A stretch of DNA of 45,740 bases from Trueperaceae bacterium (GTDB lineage: Bacteria > Deinococcota > Deinococci > Deinococcales > Trueperaceae), in assembly GCA_020354625.1 (NCBI GenBank), contig CP070651.1, positions 3,939,847 through 3,985,586 of the forward strand. The letters are read 5' to 3'. The notes below the pieces were generated by a model. That model searched no databases. It saw nothing but the letters and a program-made list of their open reading frames with translations, and had not been told where the DNA came from. Shown here piece by piece: positions 17,782 to 26,965 of the stretch. The translations under genes were made by a program, and so were the position numbers. Positions within the stretch are counted from its first letter, which is position 1; each line of letters begins with the position of its first letter.

Positions 17782-18030
17782 TGTGGAGGTGCTATTACTC
17801 AGAGGCACCGATAAAAGTGTAGGAGTTTCACCGACCTCTCTGGTCAGTAGATGTGATTGACTTAGAGTGAATGGGATCGGTACAAAATCCTGTGGTCGAT
17901 CCTGGACAAGACGTTCGTGGGACGGTTGGTGTACGTGTGCGTAGCGTTCCCGAAATACGATATTCCATACCGACCCTAGGTCGAATCCGTTAGGCACACT
18001 TGCCGACCGGTACGGTGAAGGAGGAGTCAG
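17782..18030. other. Intergenic region between ribBA and the phosphoribosyltransferase gene
   Basis: No gene seen. GAGTAAT (17776-17782) and ATTACTC (17794-17800) can pair, as can GGTGC (17788-17792) and GCACC (17805-17809), giving two alternative hairpins just past the ribBA stop, neither with a T-run. TTGACT followed 18 nt later by TACAAA (around 17857-17886) is a possible promoter for the downstream operon. Confidence 0.4.
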
Positions 18031-18690
18031 GTGTGGATGTTCGAAGACCGCCGAGAAGCGGGTAAGAAACTGGCCATGGCGCTTTCCGGGTATGCCGGTC
18101 GGAACGACGTGGTGGTTTTGGCTCTGCCACGTGGTGGTGTTCCGGTGGCCTTCGAAGTAGCCTGCTCGCTACGCGCCCCACTCGACCTATTGCTCGTAAG
18201 AAAGCTAGGCGTCCCCAGACACAGGGAATTGGCGATGGGAGCCATCGCTTCGGGCGGGGTGCGCGTTATGAACGACGAGATCGTAAATACCCTCTCCATA
18301 TCGAGAGAAGCGATCGACGAGGTCGCTCGAGCAGAAACGGTGGAGCTGGAGCGGCGCGAGCGGGCCTACCGCGGCGACCGAGATCGAGTCGACATCGCAG
18401 ATCAGACCGTGATCGTCATCGACGACGGCATCGCTACCGGAGCGACCATGCTGGCGGCTGTGTCGGCCCTCAAGAAGCTGAAACCTGCCCGTGTGGTGGT
18501 GGCCGTACCCACGGCAGCTGCGGACAGTTGTATTAAACTCCGGCGCACAGCCGATGAGGTCATCTCGTTGGCAAACCCAGAGCCCTATATCGCCGTGGGT
18601 CGCTGGTATCGCTTGTTCCCCCAAACCAGCGATGTGGAGGTCAAAGATCTGCTCGACAAAGCTGCCGAGCGGCACCAACCGACCCCGTGA
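18031..18690 (+). CDS. Phosphoribosyltransferase (PRTase fold)
   Basis: A 219-residue type I phosphoribosyltransferase. The PRPP-binding loop is VIVIDDGIATGATM at about residue 125-138, and the N-terminal FEDRREAGKKLA and ALPRGGVPVA are characteristic of a widespread subgroup of unassigned PRTases. It may act on a nucleobase or another acceptor; no substrate is evident. AAGGAGGAG lies 6 nt before GTG 18031. Its stop overlaps the archease start, so it is in the RNA-repair operon, which might hint at a nucleotide-salvage link. Confidence 0.85.
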   Translation: MWMFEDRREAGKKLAMALSGYAGRNDVVVLALPRGGVPVAFEVACSLRAPLDLLLVRKLGVPRHRELAMGAIASGGVRVMNDEIVNTLSISREAIDEVARAETVELERRERAYRGDRDRVDIADQTVIVIDDGIATGATMLAAVSALKKLKPARVVVAVPTAAADSCIKLRRTADEVISLANPEPYIAVGRWYRLFPQTSDVEVKDLLDKAAERHQPTP

Positions 18691-19148
18691 AGAGAGTGGT
18701 CGAGCTGATGAATGAGAAGAGGCATCTCGGCATTTATCCACTCGATCACACCGGAGATGTGGGGTTCGACCTGGAGGCAGAGAGCTTGAATGAGCTCTTC
18801 GAAGCGGCCATGATCGCCCTTCTCAGAGCGATCTTCACGCTGCCTCCAGAGCAGGTGGTATGGAATCTCGACATTCAACTCGAGGCTACCACTCTAGAAA
18901 CGCTCTTCGTCCAATGGCTCGACGAGCTGCTATTTCTCACCCAAACCAGAAACTCCGTCCCGGTTAGGTGTACACCAGAAGTGCACCCACAACCAGGCGG
19001 CTGGCGACTCAGCGCATCCCTAGGGACAGCACCACTAGAACCAGAAAAACAGGGTTGGCAAGGAGAGCTCAAAGCGACTACCTATCACGATCTCACCATC
19101 GGCAAACGAGAGGGAGCATGGCATGCCCGCATCATCTTCGATGTCTGA
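18687..19148 (+). CDS. Archease (RtcB activator)
   Basis: Archease promotes guanylylation and turnover of the RtcB ligase. The family pattern is visible: LDHTGDVGFDLEAESLNELFEAA near the N-terminus with metal-binding Asp residues, FVQWLDELLF in the middle, and KATTYHDLTI plus ARIIFDV at the end. About 150 residues is normal. GTG 18687 overlaps the preceding stop (GTGA); ATG 18708 is an alternative start. The rtcB gene follows after about 90 nt on the same strand, which strongly supports the assignment. Confidence 0.88.
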   Translation: MKRVVELMNEKRHLGIYPLDHTGDVGFDLEAESLNELFEAAMIALLRAIFTLPPEQVVWNLDIQLEATTLETLFVQWLDELLFLTQTRNSVPVRCTPEVHPQPGGWRLSASLGTAPLEPEKQGWQGELKATTYHDLTIGKREGAWHARIIFDV

Positions 19149-19241
19149 GCGATCCCGACCGGCACCTCGGAATATTCGTGCCGGCAATAAGAGACACGGT
19201 GAAGACGACCGTCGGTTTCCAGCTGGATGGGGGAGGTAGTC

Positions 19242-20684
19242 GTGACCGAGACCGTACCGTTTGAAAAGATCGGCTCAGGCCGATACCGTATTCCACGCCA
19301 CGGCAAGATGCGCGTAGACGCCCTGTTTTACGCCTCAAAAGAGATCCTGGCCGGGCTCGAAACCGAAGAGTTCGCATCGCTCAGACAGCTCATCAATGTC
19401 GCCTGTCTACCCGGAATCGTCGAACCTGCCCTAGCCATGCCCGATATCCACTGGGGCTACGGGTTTCCGATCGGCGGGGTAGCCGCTTTCGATGCTGCAA
19501 GCGAGGGGGTAGTCAGTCCTGGTGGGGTCGGCTACGACATCAACTGCGGCGTGCGCTTGCTCGCCTCTGGTCTCGACAGAAGCGATCTCGGGGCACATAA
19601 AAAGGCCCTGGCCGACGCTCTATACCGGCTCATCCCAGCCGGTGTCGGTTCCAAGCGGAGGGGCGAACATCTGGCGCCCAAGGAGCTCCGGCGCTTACTA
19701 GAGCAGGGTGCAGCCTGGATGGTGGGGAAAGGATTTGGTGACGAGGCCGATCTACGCTATCTCGAATCGGGCGGGGTGTTTGCGAATGCCAACCCGGACA
19801 CTGTATCTCCACGGGCTCTGGAACGGGGCGCTGCGCAACTCGGCACCTTGGGTAGCGGTAACCACTTCCTAGAAGTACAGCTCGTCGACCGGATCTTCGA
19901 TCGCAAAGCGGCTGAGGCCCTCGGTTTGCACCTAGACCAGATCACCGTGCTGATTCACACCGGTTCTCGCGGGCTCGGGCATCAAGTGTGCAGCGATTAT
20001 GTCGGCACCTTCTTGAAAGCAGCCCCTCGCTACGGCATCGATCTACCCGACCGGCAGCTGGCTGCCGCACCGATCGAAAGCAGCGAAGGGGAAGCGTACC
20101 TGGGGGCCATGGCGGCTTCGGCAAACTTCGCCTTCGCCAACCGCCAGCGTATTACCGCCAGCGTTCGTGCCGCCTTTGAAGAGATCGGCTTCTCACCGCG
20201 TGATCACGGGTTGCGCGTGGTATACGATCTAGCTCACAACAACGCCAAGTTCGAAACCCACAGGGGCAAGAAGTTGCTGGTCCACCGCAAAGGGGCAACC
20301 CGAGCGTTCGGTCCGGGGCACGCCGAACTGCCGCAGGACTACCTCAATGTAGGGCAACCCGTGTTTGTCCCCGGCGACATGGGACGTTACTCGTTCGTGC
20401 TGGTCGGTACCGACACCGCTATGCGAGAGACGTTCGGATCGAGCTGCCACGGAGCGGGACGCAAAATGAGTCGCCACCGTGCCAAAAGGGAAGCGCGCAA
20501 GCGGAATCTGATCGAAGAACTCGGTGAACAAGGGATCTTGATCCGCGCCGCCAGCCGCGCCACCGTGGATGAGGAGATGCCGGAAGCGTACAAGGATGTC
20601 GCCGATGTGGTCGACGTGGTCGACACCGCCGGGATCGGTAAGAAAGTCGCGCGGCTCCGGCCGCTGATTGTGGTGAAAGGGTAA
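19242..20684 (+). CDS. rtcB: RNA-splicing/repair ligase RtcB (archease-linked copy)
   Basis: Joins RNA 2',3'-cyclic phosphate or 3'-phosphate ends to 5'-OH ends using GTP and Mn2+. Key stretches are MPDIHWGYGFPIGG, GGVGYDINCGVR (metal Asp and Cys), LGSGNHFLEV, HTGSRGLGHQ, DLAHNNAK and SCHGAGR with the His that is guanylylated. The 480 residues are full length. GTG 19242 is preferred over ATG 19227, because GGGGGAGG (19229-19236) sits just before it. Operon partner of archease. Heptad element 4 begins at its stop codon. Confidence 0.96.
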   Translation: MTETVPFEKIGSGRYRIPRHGKMRVDALFYASKEILAGLETEEFASLRQLINVACLPGIVEPALAMPDIHWGYGFPIGGVAAFDAASEGVVSPGGVGYDINCGVRLLASGLDRSDLGAHKKALADALYRLIPAGVGSKRRGEHLAPKELRRLLEQGAAWMVGKGFGDEADLRYLESGGVFANANPDTVSPRALERGAAQLGTLGSGNHFLEVQLVDRIFDRKAAEALGLHLDQITVLIHTGSRGLGHQVCSDYVGTFLKAAPRYGIDLPDRQLAAAPIESSEGEAYLGAMAASANFAFANRQRITASVRAAFEEIGFSPRDHGLRVVYDLAHNNAKFETHRGKKLLVHRKGATRAFGPGHAELPQDYLNVGQPVFVPGDMGRYSFVLVGTDTAMRETFGSSCHGAGRKMSRHRAKREARKRNLIEELGEQGILIRAASRATVDEEMPEAYKDVADVVDVVDTAGIGKKVARLRPLIVVKG

Positions 20685-20834
20685 TGAGTGATGAGTAATG
20701 GGTAATGGGTGTTGCGAACGTTTATAGCTGGACTCATTCGCGTCAACGATTGCTTTTTTTGGCGAAAACGAGCTCTAGTTTCGCTTTCTTTTCGCAGTAG
20801 TCTCACGCATTCCCCATTACTCATTACCCATCAC
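20684..20834. repeat. Heptad-repeat inverted element, copy 4
   Basis: The left arm reads ATGAGTG ATGAGTA ATGGGTA ATGGGTG TTGCGAA; on the minus strand the right arm (20804-20834) reads ATGGGTA ATGAGTA ATGGGGA ATGCGTG. The inner part has GGACTCATTCGCG, shared in part with copies 1 and 3. The rtcB stop codon is at the left border, and the right arm supplies the last codons of a decayed oxidoreductase on the minus strand. Confidence 0.75.
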
Positions 20835-20903
20835 TTTCTCTTCGTTCTGCTCGAGCTCTCCACGGCTGCGCGCCGAGCGGTAGAACGCTTCGATGACGCG
20901 CAT
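20817..20903 (-). pseudogene. C-terminal remnant of a Gfo/Idh/MocA-type oxidoreductase
   Basis: From 20903 downward the minus strand encodes MRVIEAFYRSARSRGELEQN and runs into the heptad element, where a TAA ends it. The NMRVIEAFYRSARSRG stretch (with the Asn just upstream) matches the usual C-terminus of Gfo/Idh/MocA dehydrogenases. Nothing of the rest of such a gene is present; the PIN-like gene's stop lies only about 15 nt upstream. Confidence 0.55.
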
Positions 20904-20917
20904 GTTGGCAGTTGCTT

Positions 20918-21598
20918 TTAGGTGCCTTCGACGAGGCGAGCCAGAGCGACCACCTCGTGGTGTCTTCCCGAAAAGACCTGACCACGAAACCCGATGCGCT
21001 CGATCAGCTCGCGCATGTATCGATCGGTGGCCAGAAGATCCACGTAAGGGGCGACGGTCGCCGCCATGACCAGATCTGCCAAATCCGATTCCCTGGGATA
21101 GCGTTCCACATCTAGCGAACGGAAGGCGAGAAAACGCGACAAGAGCCAGAAAAACGGTAGGGTGTGGGTCTTTTCAGCAGTGAAGGAGAGCTGTTTGGCG
21201 ATCTGCTCGCGTGCCAGCCAGGCACGTTCCAAAAACGACCCCTCGAGCTCGAGCTCGAGGATCCCTTCGAGGGGCTCCAAATCGGCGGCGACCTCCCAGC
21301 TGCCTCGACGGGCAAGAAGGTCGTCGAGATCGATCCCGTCGCGCGCGACTTGCAACCTGACGACCTCCAACCAGGGTCGCAGCCAGTAGCCCCGGGAAAA
21401 CTCACGGTACAGGCTCATGAGCGTAGGTAGCAGATAGCCACCCCGCGTCTCGAGCACGTGAAAGGGGCTAGGAGGGATCAGAACATCGCTGGCACGCAAG
21501 GCGTGGTAGAGCATCCCGAAGTGGGCATGGCCCACCTGACCGATCAGGTACTTGGCGATACGCGAGGCGTAGTTCTGGTCGAGATAGAGAACGATCAC
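20918..21598 (-). CDS. PIN-like domain protein
   Basis: A 226-residue protein starting VLYLDQNYASRIAKYLIG, where an acidic residue follows the first strand, and ending with DLVMAATVAPYVDLLATDRYM, which resembles the last acidic motif and strand of PIN-domain nucleases. The middle is mostly helical. If active it would be a metal-dependent RNase, but catalytic residues cannot be fixed without an alignment and no antitoxin gene is adjacent. GTG 21598 has AAGGATG upstream; a frame opening at 21634 is unsupported. Confidence 0.6.
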   Translation of the reverse strand: MIVLYLDQNYASRIAKYLIGQVGHAHFGMLYHALRASDVLIPPSPFHVLETRGGYLLPTLMSLYREFSRGYWLRPWLEVVRLQVARDGIDLDDLLARRGSWEVAADLEPLEGILELELEGSFLERAWLAREQIAKQLSFTAEKTHTLPFFWLLSRFLAFRSLDVERYPRESDLADLVMAATVAPYVDLLATDRYMRELIERIGFRGQVFSGRHHEVVALARLVEGT

Positions 21599-21687
21599 GG
21601 TTAGGCATCCTTGTACGTCATGGTATCCGTTCAAGAAGCCCTCTTGCCTGGATCGTGTCTAGGTGGGCATGACCGCCGGTTCCATTC

Positions 21688-21742
21688 TCGGCAAAAACCC
21701 CCCTGGCCTGACACTGGTCTCGAGGCCAGTGCCCTGGGGGGT
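21688..21742 (-). terminator. Intrinsic terminator (minus strand)
   Basis: On the minus strand AACCCCCC and GGGGGGTTTTTG pair as the base of a stem, with a CACTGG/CCAGTG upper stem, and the 3' side ends in a T-run. It would stop transcription coming from the alpha/beta hydrolase before the PIN-like gene. Confidence 0.65.
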
Positions 21743-21975
21743 TGTTGCAGAGACAGCCTACACTGTCTCCTGAACCATTTAAAAGGTACCACTCGCTCTT
21801 GAATGAAGACAGGGACAAATGTCCTTGGTATGTGATAGAAAAACCCGCTGATCAATCGGGATTCCGATCATCGTTTCATTTGTATAGAGAGCCGTTTTTT
21901 GGCTTGGCGCAGCCGGGCCAGACAAAAGGAGGTCCCTCGACCCGAATCCTAATAAACCGGATCGGCTCCCCCGAA
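21743..21975. other. Intergenic DNA without a recognised gene
   Basis: Lies between the terminator and a decayed gene fragment. It has lower GC than its surroundings and a small GGGACA/TGTCCT hairpin near 21815. No convincing reading frame. Confidence 0.4.
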
Positions 21976-22103
21976 TCAATTTCTCAGGATAGAGGCCAGT
22001 AAGATAGGATCGTCAGCCATGATTCCATCAACCCCCAAGGCCAAGAGCAACCTGGTGACAGCGGGACGCTCGAGCAGTCCGAACCAGGCAAATACCTTCC
22101 AGC
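21976..22103 (-). pseudogene. C-terminal remnant of a glycerophosphodiester phosphodiesterase (GDPD)
   Basis: Just after the hydrolase stop, another frame on the minus strand encodes WKVFAWFGLLERPAVTRLLL followed by ALGVDGIMADDPILLASIL and a stop at 21976. This is the typical end of GDPD proteins (VxxWTVN...LLALGVDGIITDxP). The N-terminal and catalytic His parts are absent, so it is a fragment left after replacement or deletion. Confidence 0.6.
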
Positions 22104-23297
22104 TTACGGTTGCGCAACGTCCGACAGAAAAGATTTTACCTGAGCCTCGTATCGTTCCGGATCCTTGTTCCACGCTTCGGTATGGTCGGTCTCCTCTACG
22201 CGAAGGTACCCGAGCGGCCCCGCATAGACGTCGCTAAACTCATCGATCAGCGTCACCGGTGTGGTCTGATCCCAGGCACCGTGAATGAGCAGCAAGGGGA
22301 GGGAAAACGTCTCGGCATAACGGCGTTGATCGAGAAGCTTCCAATCCACCCCAGAGCGCCGGGCTGCGACCCAAAGCGCCGAGTCAGCCAGCTGGTTTGC
22401 GAGAGGAAGGTTTCGATTCTTCGCCCCCTGCCGGAAAATCGTACGGGGATCGATGAAGGGGGAATCCATGATGAGGGCGTGCACGTCGATGTCTACAAGA
22501 TCGGGATCGTCCCGCAGCGCCTTGATGGCCTCAAGCGTCACGGCAGAGCCGAACGAGTAACTATAGATGATCACGTCCTCAAACCCCTGGGTGGTCAGAT
22601 ACTGCAAACCCGTGACGAGATCCTGCCACTCGCTTGCACCGTAATGGTAGAACCCATCAGAACTCATGTCGCTCTGATCGTGATTCCGATAGGCCAACGC
22701 CAGCACCGGGTAGCCTAGCTCGACCAGGGTGGGCATGATGCGGAGCGTCTCCGAGAGATCGGCCCGTCGCCTCCCGTGGAGCATCAAGATCACCGTGTCG
22801 CCCTCACCCGGAAGCCACCAGGCGTGCAACCTACCCGCTTCCCCGGTCAAGAAGAGGTTCTCGAACGCAAGACCGTGCGCTTCGAGCGGATCGAATCCAC
22901 GGTAGATATAGTTCTCCAAGCGCGCCTCGTCACCCGCCTGGGGGAGCTCTCCGGCGACCAGCTCGAGCCGCCTTACGAGCTGATCAGAGTCTTCGCTGAT
23001 CACTTCACCCAGGCGCCCATAGCCGCCTTCCCACAGCAGAGACACTACCCCCGACTTACGGGTGTCGGCAAACTGCCGGCCGCTGACCGGCAACGGTAAC
23101 GTGACCGTCTCGTCCGTCGCAGAGACGATGGTGAACTCCGCCATCAACCCGTACGGTTGTGGGACCAGAATAGTAGTTGAAAATATCCACGACAGATATC
23201 CCCAAAGCGCCGCTAGCAGCAGCACCAGTGCCAACAGTATCCACGGCAAAAGGCGTACGATCCCTGCGCCTTTGCGTGCTCGGGGTGGTGTTTGCAT
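22104..23297 (-). CDS. Membrane-anchored alpha/beta hydrolase
   Basis: A 397-residue protein with one N-terminal membrane helix (about residues 15-40, LLPWILLALVLLLAALWGYL), then an extracytoplasmic alpha/beta hydrolase domain. The nucleophile elbow is YSYSFGSA, the acid is in LLIHGAWDQTTP, the oxyanion region is VILMLHGRRR, and the catalytic His is in ETDHTEAW. Substrate (lipid, ester or peptide) unknown. ATG 23297 has GAGGAG upstream. Confidence 0.85.
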   Translation of the reverse strand: MQTPPRARKGAGIVRLLPWILLALVLLLAALWGYLSWIFSTTILVPQPYGLMAEFTIVSATDETVTLPLPVSGRQFADTRKSGVVSLLWEGGYGRLGEVISEDSDQLVRRLELVAGELPQAGDEARLENYIYRGFDPLEAHGLAFENLFLTGEAGRLHAWWLPGEGDTVILMLHGRRRADLSETLRIMPTLVELGYPVLALAYRNHDQSDMSSDGFYHYGASEWQDLVTGLQYLTTQGFEDVIIYSYSFGSAVTLEAIKALRDDPDLVDIDVHALIMDSPFIDPRTIFRQGAKNRNLPLANQLADSALWVAARRSGVDWKLLDQRRYAETFSLPLLLIHGAWDQTTPVTLIDEFSDVYAGPLGYLRVEETDHTEAWNKDPERYEAQVKSFLSDVAQP

Positions 23298-23396
23298 AGA
23301 AGAACTCCTCTACATTGCTGCCGGCGACCCAAATCGATCTCTCGAAATCAAACCTTACAGGAGTGGGATCGACCTGGCAAGAGACAGATGTCCCGC

Positions 23397-24071
23397 TCAC
23401 CCAGACTCCGACGGTGTGGAGGCAAGGCGGTGAGCCCAGCGCGTCGTCTCGGGCAAACGGTAGCGGGACAGGCAGGCCATAACGTAGTGTATGGCCGTCG
23501 ACAAGCTAAGCTTATGTCCCACCGAAATATAGAGCGGTTTGATGCCGGCCCGGCTTCGCAACACTGCACCAATGACTTCCTCTCGATCCATCAGCGGCAC
23601 GCAAGCCCCTTTCTGTGGTGGAACCTCTGCGTGCGTACCGATAAGCCGGGTCTTGGCTACACCGATACTCGGAAGGCCTGTCAACACGCCGAGGTGACAG
23701 GCGAGACCGAACCGCCTCGGGTGGGCCAGCCCTTGACCATCACAGAGGCAGAGATCGGGTAGCTGCTCCAAGCTGCTGAGCGCTTCCAAAACTGCCGGCA
23801 TCTCCCGGAACGAAAGCAAGCCCGGTACGTACGGGAACGTCGTGGGCCTGCGAGCGACAGCGCACTCTTGCAACTCCAAGGTAGGGAACCGCAGCACCGC
23901 AACGGCAGCGCGAGTCACCGTTCCTCCCTGCTCGAAACCCACATCGATTCCTGCCACGTAGTGAACCGTCTGCAATTGATCCTGGGTAACGACTTCCTGG
24001 CAGAGTACGCGCTGGATCTCGCGCGCCCGTGACGGTGTGACGTCCCAGGGATGACGGTCGGCCACTACCAC
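23397..24071 (-). CDS. nfi: Endonuclease V
   Basis: Cleaves DNA one base 3' of deaminated bases such as hypoxanthine, starting alternative excision repair; it can also act on inosine in RNA. The family motifs are visible: VAGIDVGF with the metal Asp, [36 protein letters not shown] with the second catalytic Asp, and GVAKTRLIG. The 224 residues are normal. The GTG start at 24071 overlaps the stop of the upstream SAM-synthetase gene by 7 nt, so the two are translationally coupled. Confidence 0.93.
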   Translation of the reverse strand: MVVADRHPWDVTPSRAREIQRVLCQEVVTQDQLQTVHYVAGIDVGFEQGGTVTRAAVAVLRFPTLELQECAVARRPTTFPYVPGLLSFREMPAVLEALSSLEQLPDLCLCDGQGLAHPRRFGLACHLGVLTGLPSIGVAKTRLIGTHAEVPPQKGACVPLMDREEVIGAVLRSRAGIKPLYISVGHKLSLSTAIHYVMACLSRYRLPETTRWAHRLASTPSESG

Positions 24072-25342
24072 ACAGGATATTGTCCTTGTGCAAGCTTGCG
24101 AGCGAAAGAAGGGAGCTCTGCCAGGGCTCTTTCCACCCGCTCCCGTATGGCACCTTGCACATCTTGCAAGCGAACGCCCGGCTTCACATAGACCCGCACC
24201 GCGGTCGCTTGCGGCCGATCTACCGGCTGACCGATACGGCTGACCATCCAGACGGTAACGTCGCGTAAGCCCGGCACTCGCTCATAGATCTCACCGGCCA
24301 GTTGATGGGCCAGCACATTATAGATCTTGCCTACATGACTGACAGGATTCTTACCCGCTGCCGCCTCGGAACTCTGGGGACGCTGAAAGGCGATCAGGCC
24401 GTTCACGTGATTTCCACGCCCCACCTGACCAGAATCGGCATCTTCCGCAGAGGTCCCGGTAACGCTGAGGTACATGCCAGCCATCCCCGCCCCCTCTCGA
24501 TCGAGCGCGTTCAGAGAAACGTTTATAGAAGCGAGCTCACCCCGACGCATCCCCAACCACGCGACAAGATCCTGCAAGACCTCTCGTCGAAGGCGAAAGT
24601 AGTCGGCTTCCCGCGCGATATAGCGGTCGATAAATGGCATCGCCACCGTCAACTCAAGCCGGTTCTTTTGGCGGACACCCATGACCTTTACATCCTTACC
24701 GGTTTCTGGATACCGATTTTTGAAACCGGCGCCGTTCAGATAGCGTTCGGTTGCCAGAACGATCCGTTCCGTATCGGTCAGAGGGGCATATCCTACCGCC
24801 GCCGAGGTGTCGTTGGCGCCAAACACCCTGCCCTCACCCTGTCTTGCTGGCTCAAAAAGTCCGACCAACTCCTCAGATCCGGGCTTCAACTCGACCTGGT
24901 AACGCATATGCGCTTCGGGGTCGACTCGTGGCAGATGTTCTCTCAACCAACCCTTGGCCGCCTCGATGGCGACGGAGGGGACGTCGAGGCGTTGGGGCCC
25001 GATCCCTACGGCGGCACGGTCCCCGATGACGAGCCGCATCGGCTCCAAGACAGTGCCCCCGCCCAACCTCCTCTCAACCCGGCCCGCCACCAGCAATCCC
25101 TTATCGGTGTTGTGGTGTAAGACAGCTCCAAAATGTTCCAGATATGCGCGGCTCAGAGCGACCGAGACGCGATCCATGATCCCATCACAGATGGTGTCGG
25201 GATGACCGACGCCCTTACGCTCCACCATCTCGATCGGTTGTTCTGCGACCGTAGGACCTTCACCCAGATAAATCAGTGTTTCGATGATCGCGCCACCTTT
25301 CCAACGAAATCCACCCTGACCGACACTATGGTCCCACTTCAA
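24065..25342 (-). CDS. S-adenosylmethionine synthetase, archaeal type
   Basis: Makes AdoMet from methionine and ATP, but belongs to the archaeal MAT family (AdoMet_Synthase), not to bacterial MetK. Hallmarks are [59 protein letters not shown] and RGNHVNGLI. Length (425, or about 400 from an internal start) fits. The frame opens at TTG 25342; the family N-terminus corresponds to about residue 20 (ETLIYLGEG), for which no standard start codon is seen in frame, so the true start is uncertain. Co-transcribed with endonuclease V. Confidence 0.92.
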   Translation of the reverse strand: MKWDHSVGQGGFRWKGGAIIETLIYLGEGPTVAEQPIEMVERKGVGHPDTICDGIMDRVSVALSRAYLEHFGAVLHHNTDKGLLVAGRVERRLGGGTVLEPMRLVIGDRAAVGIGPQRLDVPSVAIEAAKGWLREHLPRVDPEAHMRYQVELKPGSEELVGLFEPARQGEGRVFGANDTSAAVGYAPLTDTERIVLATERYLNGAGFKNRYPETGKDVKVMGVRQKNRLELTVAMPFIDRYIAREADYFRLRREVLQDLVAWLGMRRGELASINVSLNALDREGAGMAGMYLSVTGTSAEDADSGQVGRGNHVNGLIAFQRPQSSEAAAGKNPVSHVGKIYNVLAHQLAGEIYERVPGLRDVTVWMVSRIGQPVDRPQATAVRVYVKPGVRLQDVQGAIRERVERALAELPSFARKLAQGQYPVW

Positions 25343-25412
25343 GATGCGACACTCGCCCTGCAGACATCATGCCCTGTCAGGACAATACGGTAGTATTCAT
25401 AGTATAGAGGCG

Positions 25413-25440
25413 TTGTCGGCGTTGCAGCGATCTCTATAGG
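25413..25440 (+). promoter_or_regulatory. Possible promoter of the ATP-grasp gene
   Basis: TTGTCG (25413-25418), 16-nt spacer, TATAGG (25435-25440). It is in the divergent region between the SAM synthetase and the ATP-grasp-like gene. Confidence 0.35.
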
Positions 25441-25492
25441 AGGAACGGAAACCCCTGGAAAGACCGGTGTGAAACGGCCTGTAGGTGATGCG

Positions 25493-26965
25493 ATGGCCCT
25501 TCTCCCTATCATCCCGTACCCTTGCGATCAAGTGCAACCGGATCGTGTTCAGTTGGAACACCTCGAACACCTGGCCGGCAAACTCTTGACGGAAGAACCA
25601 CAGCTAAAGCCACGCCAGGCCTTCCTGCCTTTGGTACCCACCTATCTGGACGACGCTCCGACCCTGCACCTCGACGATCTGAGCGAGATCGTCATCCCCA
25701 AGACCTTTTGGGATCCGATCTATCTTCAGGACCGAGCCAGACTCCGAGCCCAAGAGCGAGACTTCGTCGTAAGCTGCGCCCCGCCCGATGCGGCCTTCGA
25801 GCGCTATTGCGAACGACATCTCGGACTCGGCGCAGTGACTTGGTTCCACCCCCAAACACGCAACCGTGCAACACATACCGCCGCCGCCTGCTGGATCGAT
25901 CGACAGGTACGGCACGATCTGGTGAGGGCGATGAGAACCACGGGGCTACGCTACCTCCATCCTCATATGGGCAATTTCGCGGTATGGGCCACGGCCTCTT
26001 TGTTGCACCAAGCCAGCCGCCGACCCCTCAAGATCATCGCTCCGCCACCGGTCCTCACCGAACGCGTCAACGACAAGATCTGGTTCAATAGGGTGGTGAC
26101 ACGGCTGTTTGGTGACGACTTCGTGCCCCAAACAGTCGCCGTCTACAACCTGGCGACCTTGACCCACGTCGTCAGGAGGCTGGCCCAGACCTCACGTACG
26201 CTGGTGATCAAACTCCCTAATTCGGCAGGTGGTGCCGGCAACCTGCTCCTCGACGCCGAACTCTATCGGGAATACTCGTTGAAAAAGACAAAAGAGATGT
26301 TGAGAGAACTGCTCGGAAACCTCGGCTGGCAACGCCTCTTGGTCAGTAGTTGGGAAGAGTCGGTACTGCGCACCCCCTCGATTCAGCTCTGGATCCCACC
26401 CATCGCACAGGCCCCCCCTGTGATCGAAGGCCTGTTCGAGCAGCTGATCGAAGGGCCTGAAGGGATCTTCGTCGGCTTCTCTCCGTGTGAACTCCCAGAT
26501 CAGTTGGCCGAAACGCTACTGCTGCACTGCTGGTTGCTGGCACGTCTCTTCCAATTTTTGGGGTATATAGGGCGCTGTTCTTTCGACATGATTTTGGTTG
26601 GGAGTTCGCTGGAAGATTGCCGACTCAAATTTATCGAGAGCAACGGCCGCTGGGGCGGTACTTCACTGCCCATGACGCTCATGAACCGCCTCTTCGGCCA
26701 CTGGTCCAAACGCCCGTTCACCACCCGCGAGTACACCTTGAGAGGGCTCGAGCGCTTCAGCTTCGACGAACTCCTTATGCACTTTTCCAGAGAGCTGTTC
26801 GATGCCCGCCGTGGCCACGGAGATCTGATCCTCTACAGTCCCGGCGCCCTCAAAACCCGTTCCGGCATCGATGCCATCATCTTGGGAGAAACGTGGCCGC
26901 ACGCCGAGCAACGCGCCCGCTCGATCGTCCAGCAGAAACTCGATCGTTTGGCGGCTTACGGATAA
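25493..26965 (+). CDS. ATP-grasp-like protein of unknown function
   Basis: A soluble protein of 490 residues (498 from GTG 25469). The central part has TLVIKLPNSAGGAGNLLLD, which looks like the lysine and glycine-rich loop of an ATP-grasp B domain, and the C-terminal part has GYIGRCSFDMILVG followed by KFIESNGRWGGTS, matching the E.N.R metal/phosphate motif. The Thr/Pro-rich N-terminal 150 residues are unfamiliar. It most resembles the PGM1-like/pre-ATP-grasp ligases that form peptide-like bonds, but the assignment is by pattern only. AGGTG 5 nt before ATG 25493. It converges with and overlaps the amidotransferase gene by 10 nt. Confidence 0.6.
   Translation: MALLPIIPYPCDQVQPDRVQLEHLEHLAGKLLTEEPQLKPRQAFLPLVPTYLDDAPTLHLDDLSEIVIPKTFWDPIYLQDRARLRAQERDFVVSCAPPDAAFERYCERHLGLGAVTWFHPQTRNRATHTAAACWIDRQVRHDLVRAMRTTGLRYLHPHMGNFAVWATASLLHQASRRPLKIIAPPPVLTERVNDKIWFNRVVTRLFGDDFVPQTVAVYNLATLTHVVRRLAQTSRTLVIKLPNSAGGAGNLLLDAELYREYSLKKTKEMLRELLGNLGWQRLLVSSWEESVLRTPSIQLWIPPIAQAPPVIEGLFEQLIEGPEGIFVGFSPCELPDQLAETLLLHCWLLARLFQFLGYIGRCSFDMILVGSSLEDCRLKFIESNGRWGGTSLPMTLMNRLFGHWSKRPFTTREYTLRGLERFSFDELLMHFSRELFDARRGHGDLILYSPGALKTRSGIDAIILGETWPHAEQRARSIVQQKLDRLAAYG

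Noticed and set aside
24302-25120. 272-codon plus-strand frame
   Set aside because: Antisense to the SAM synthetase gene, no recognisable protein features.
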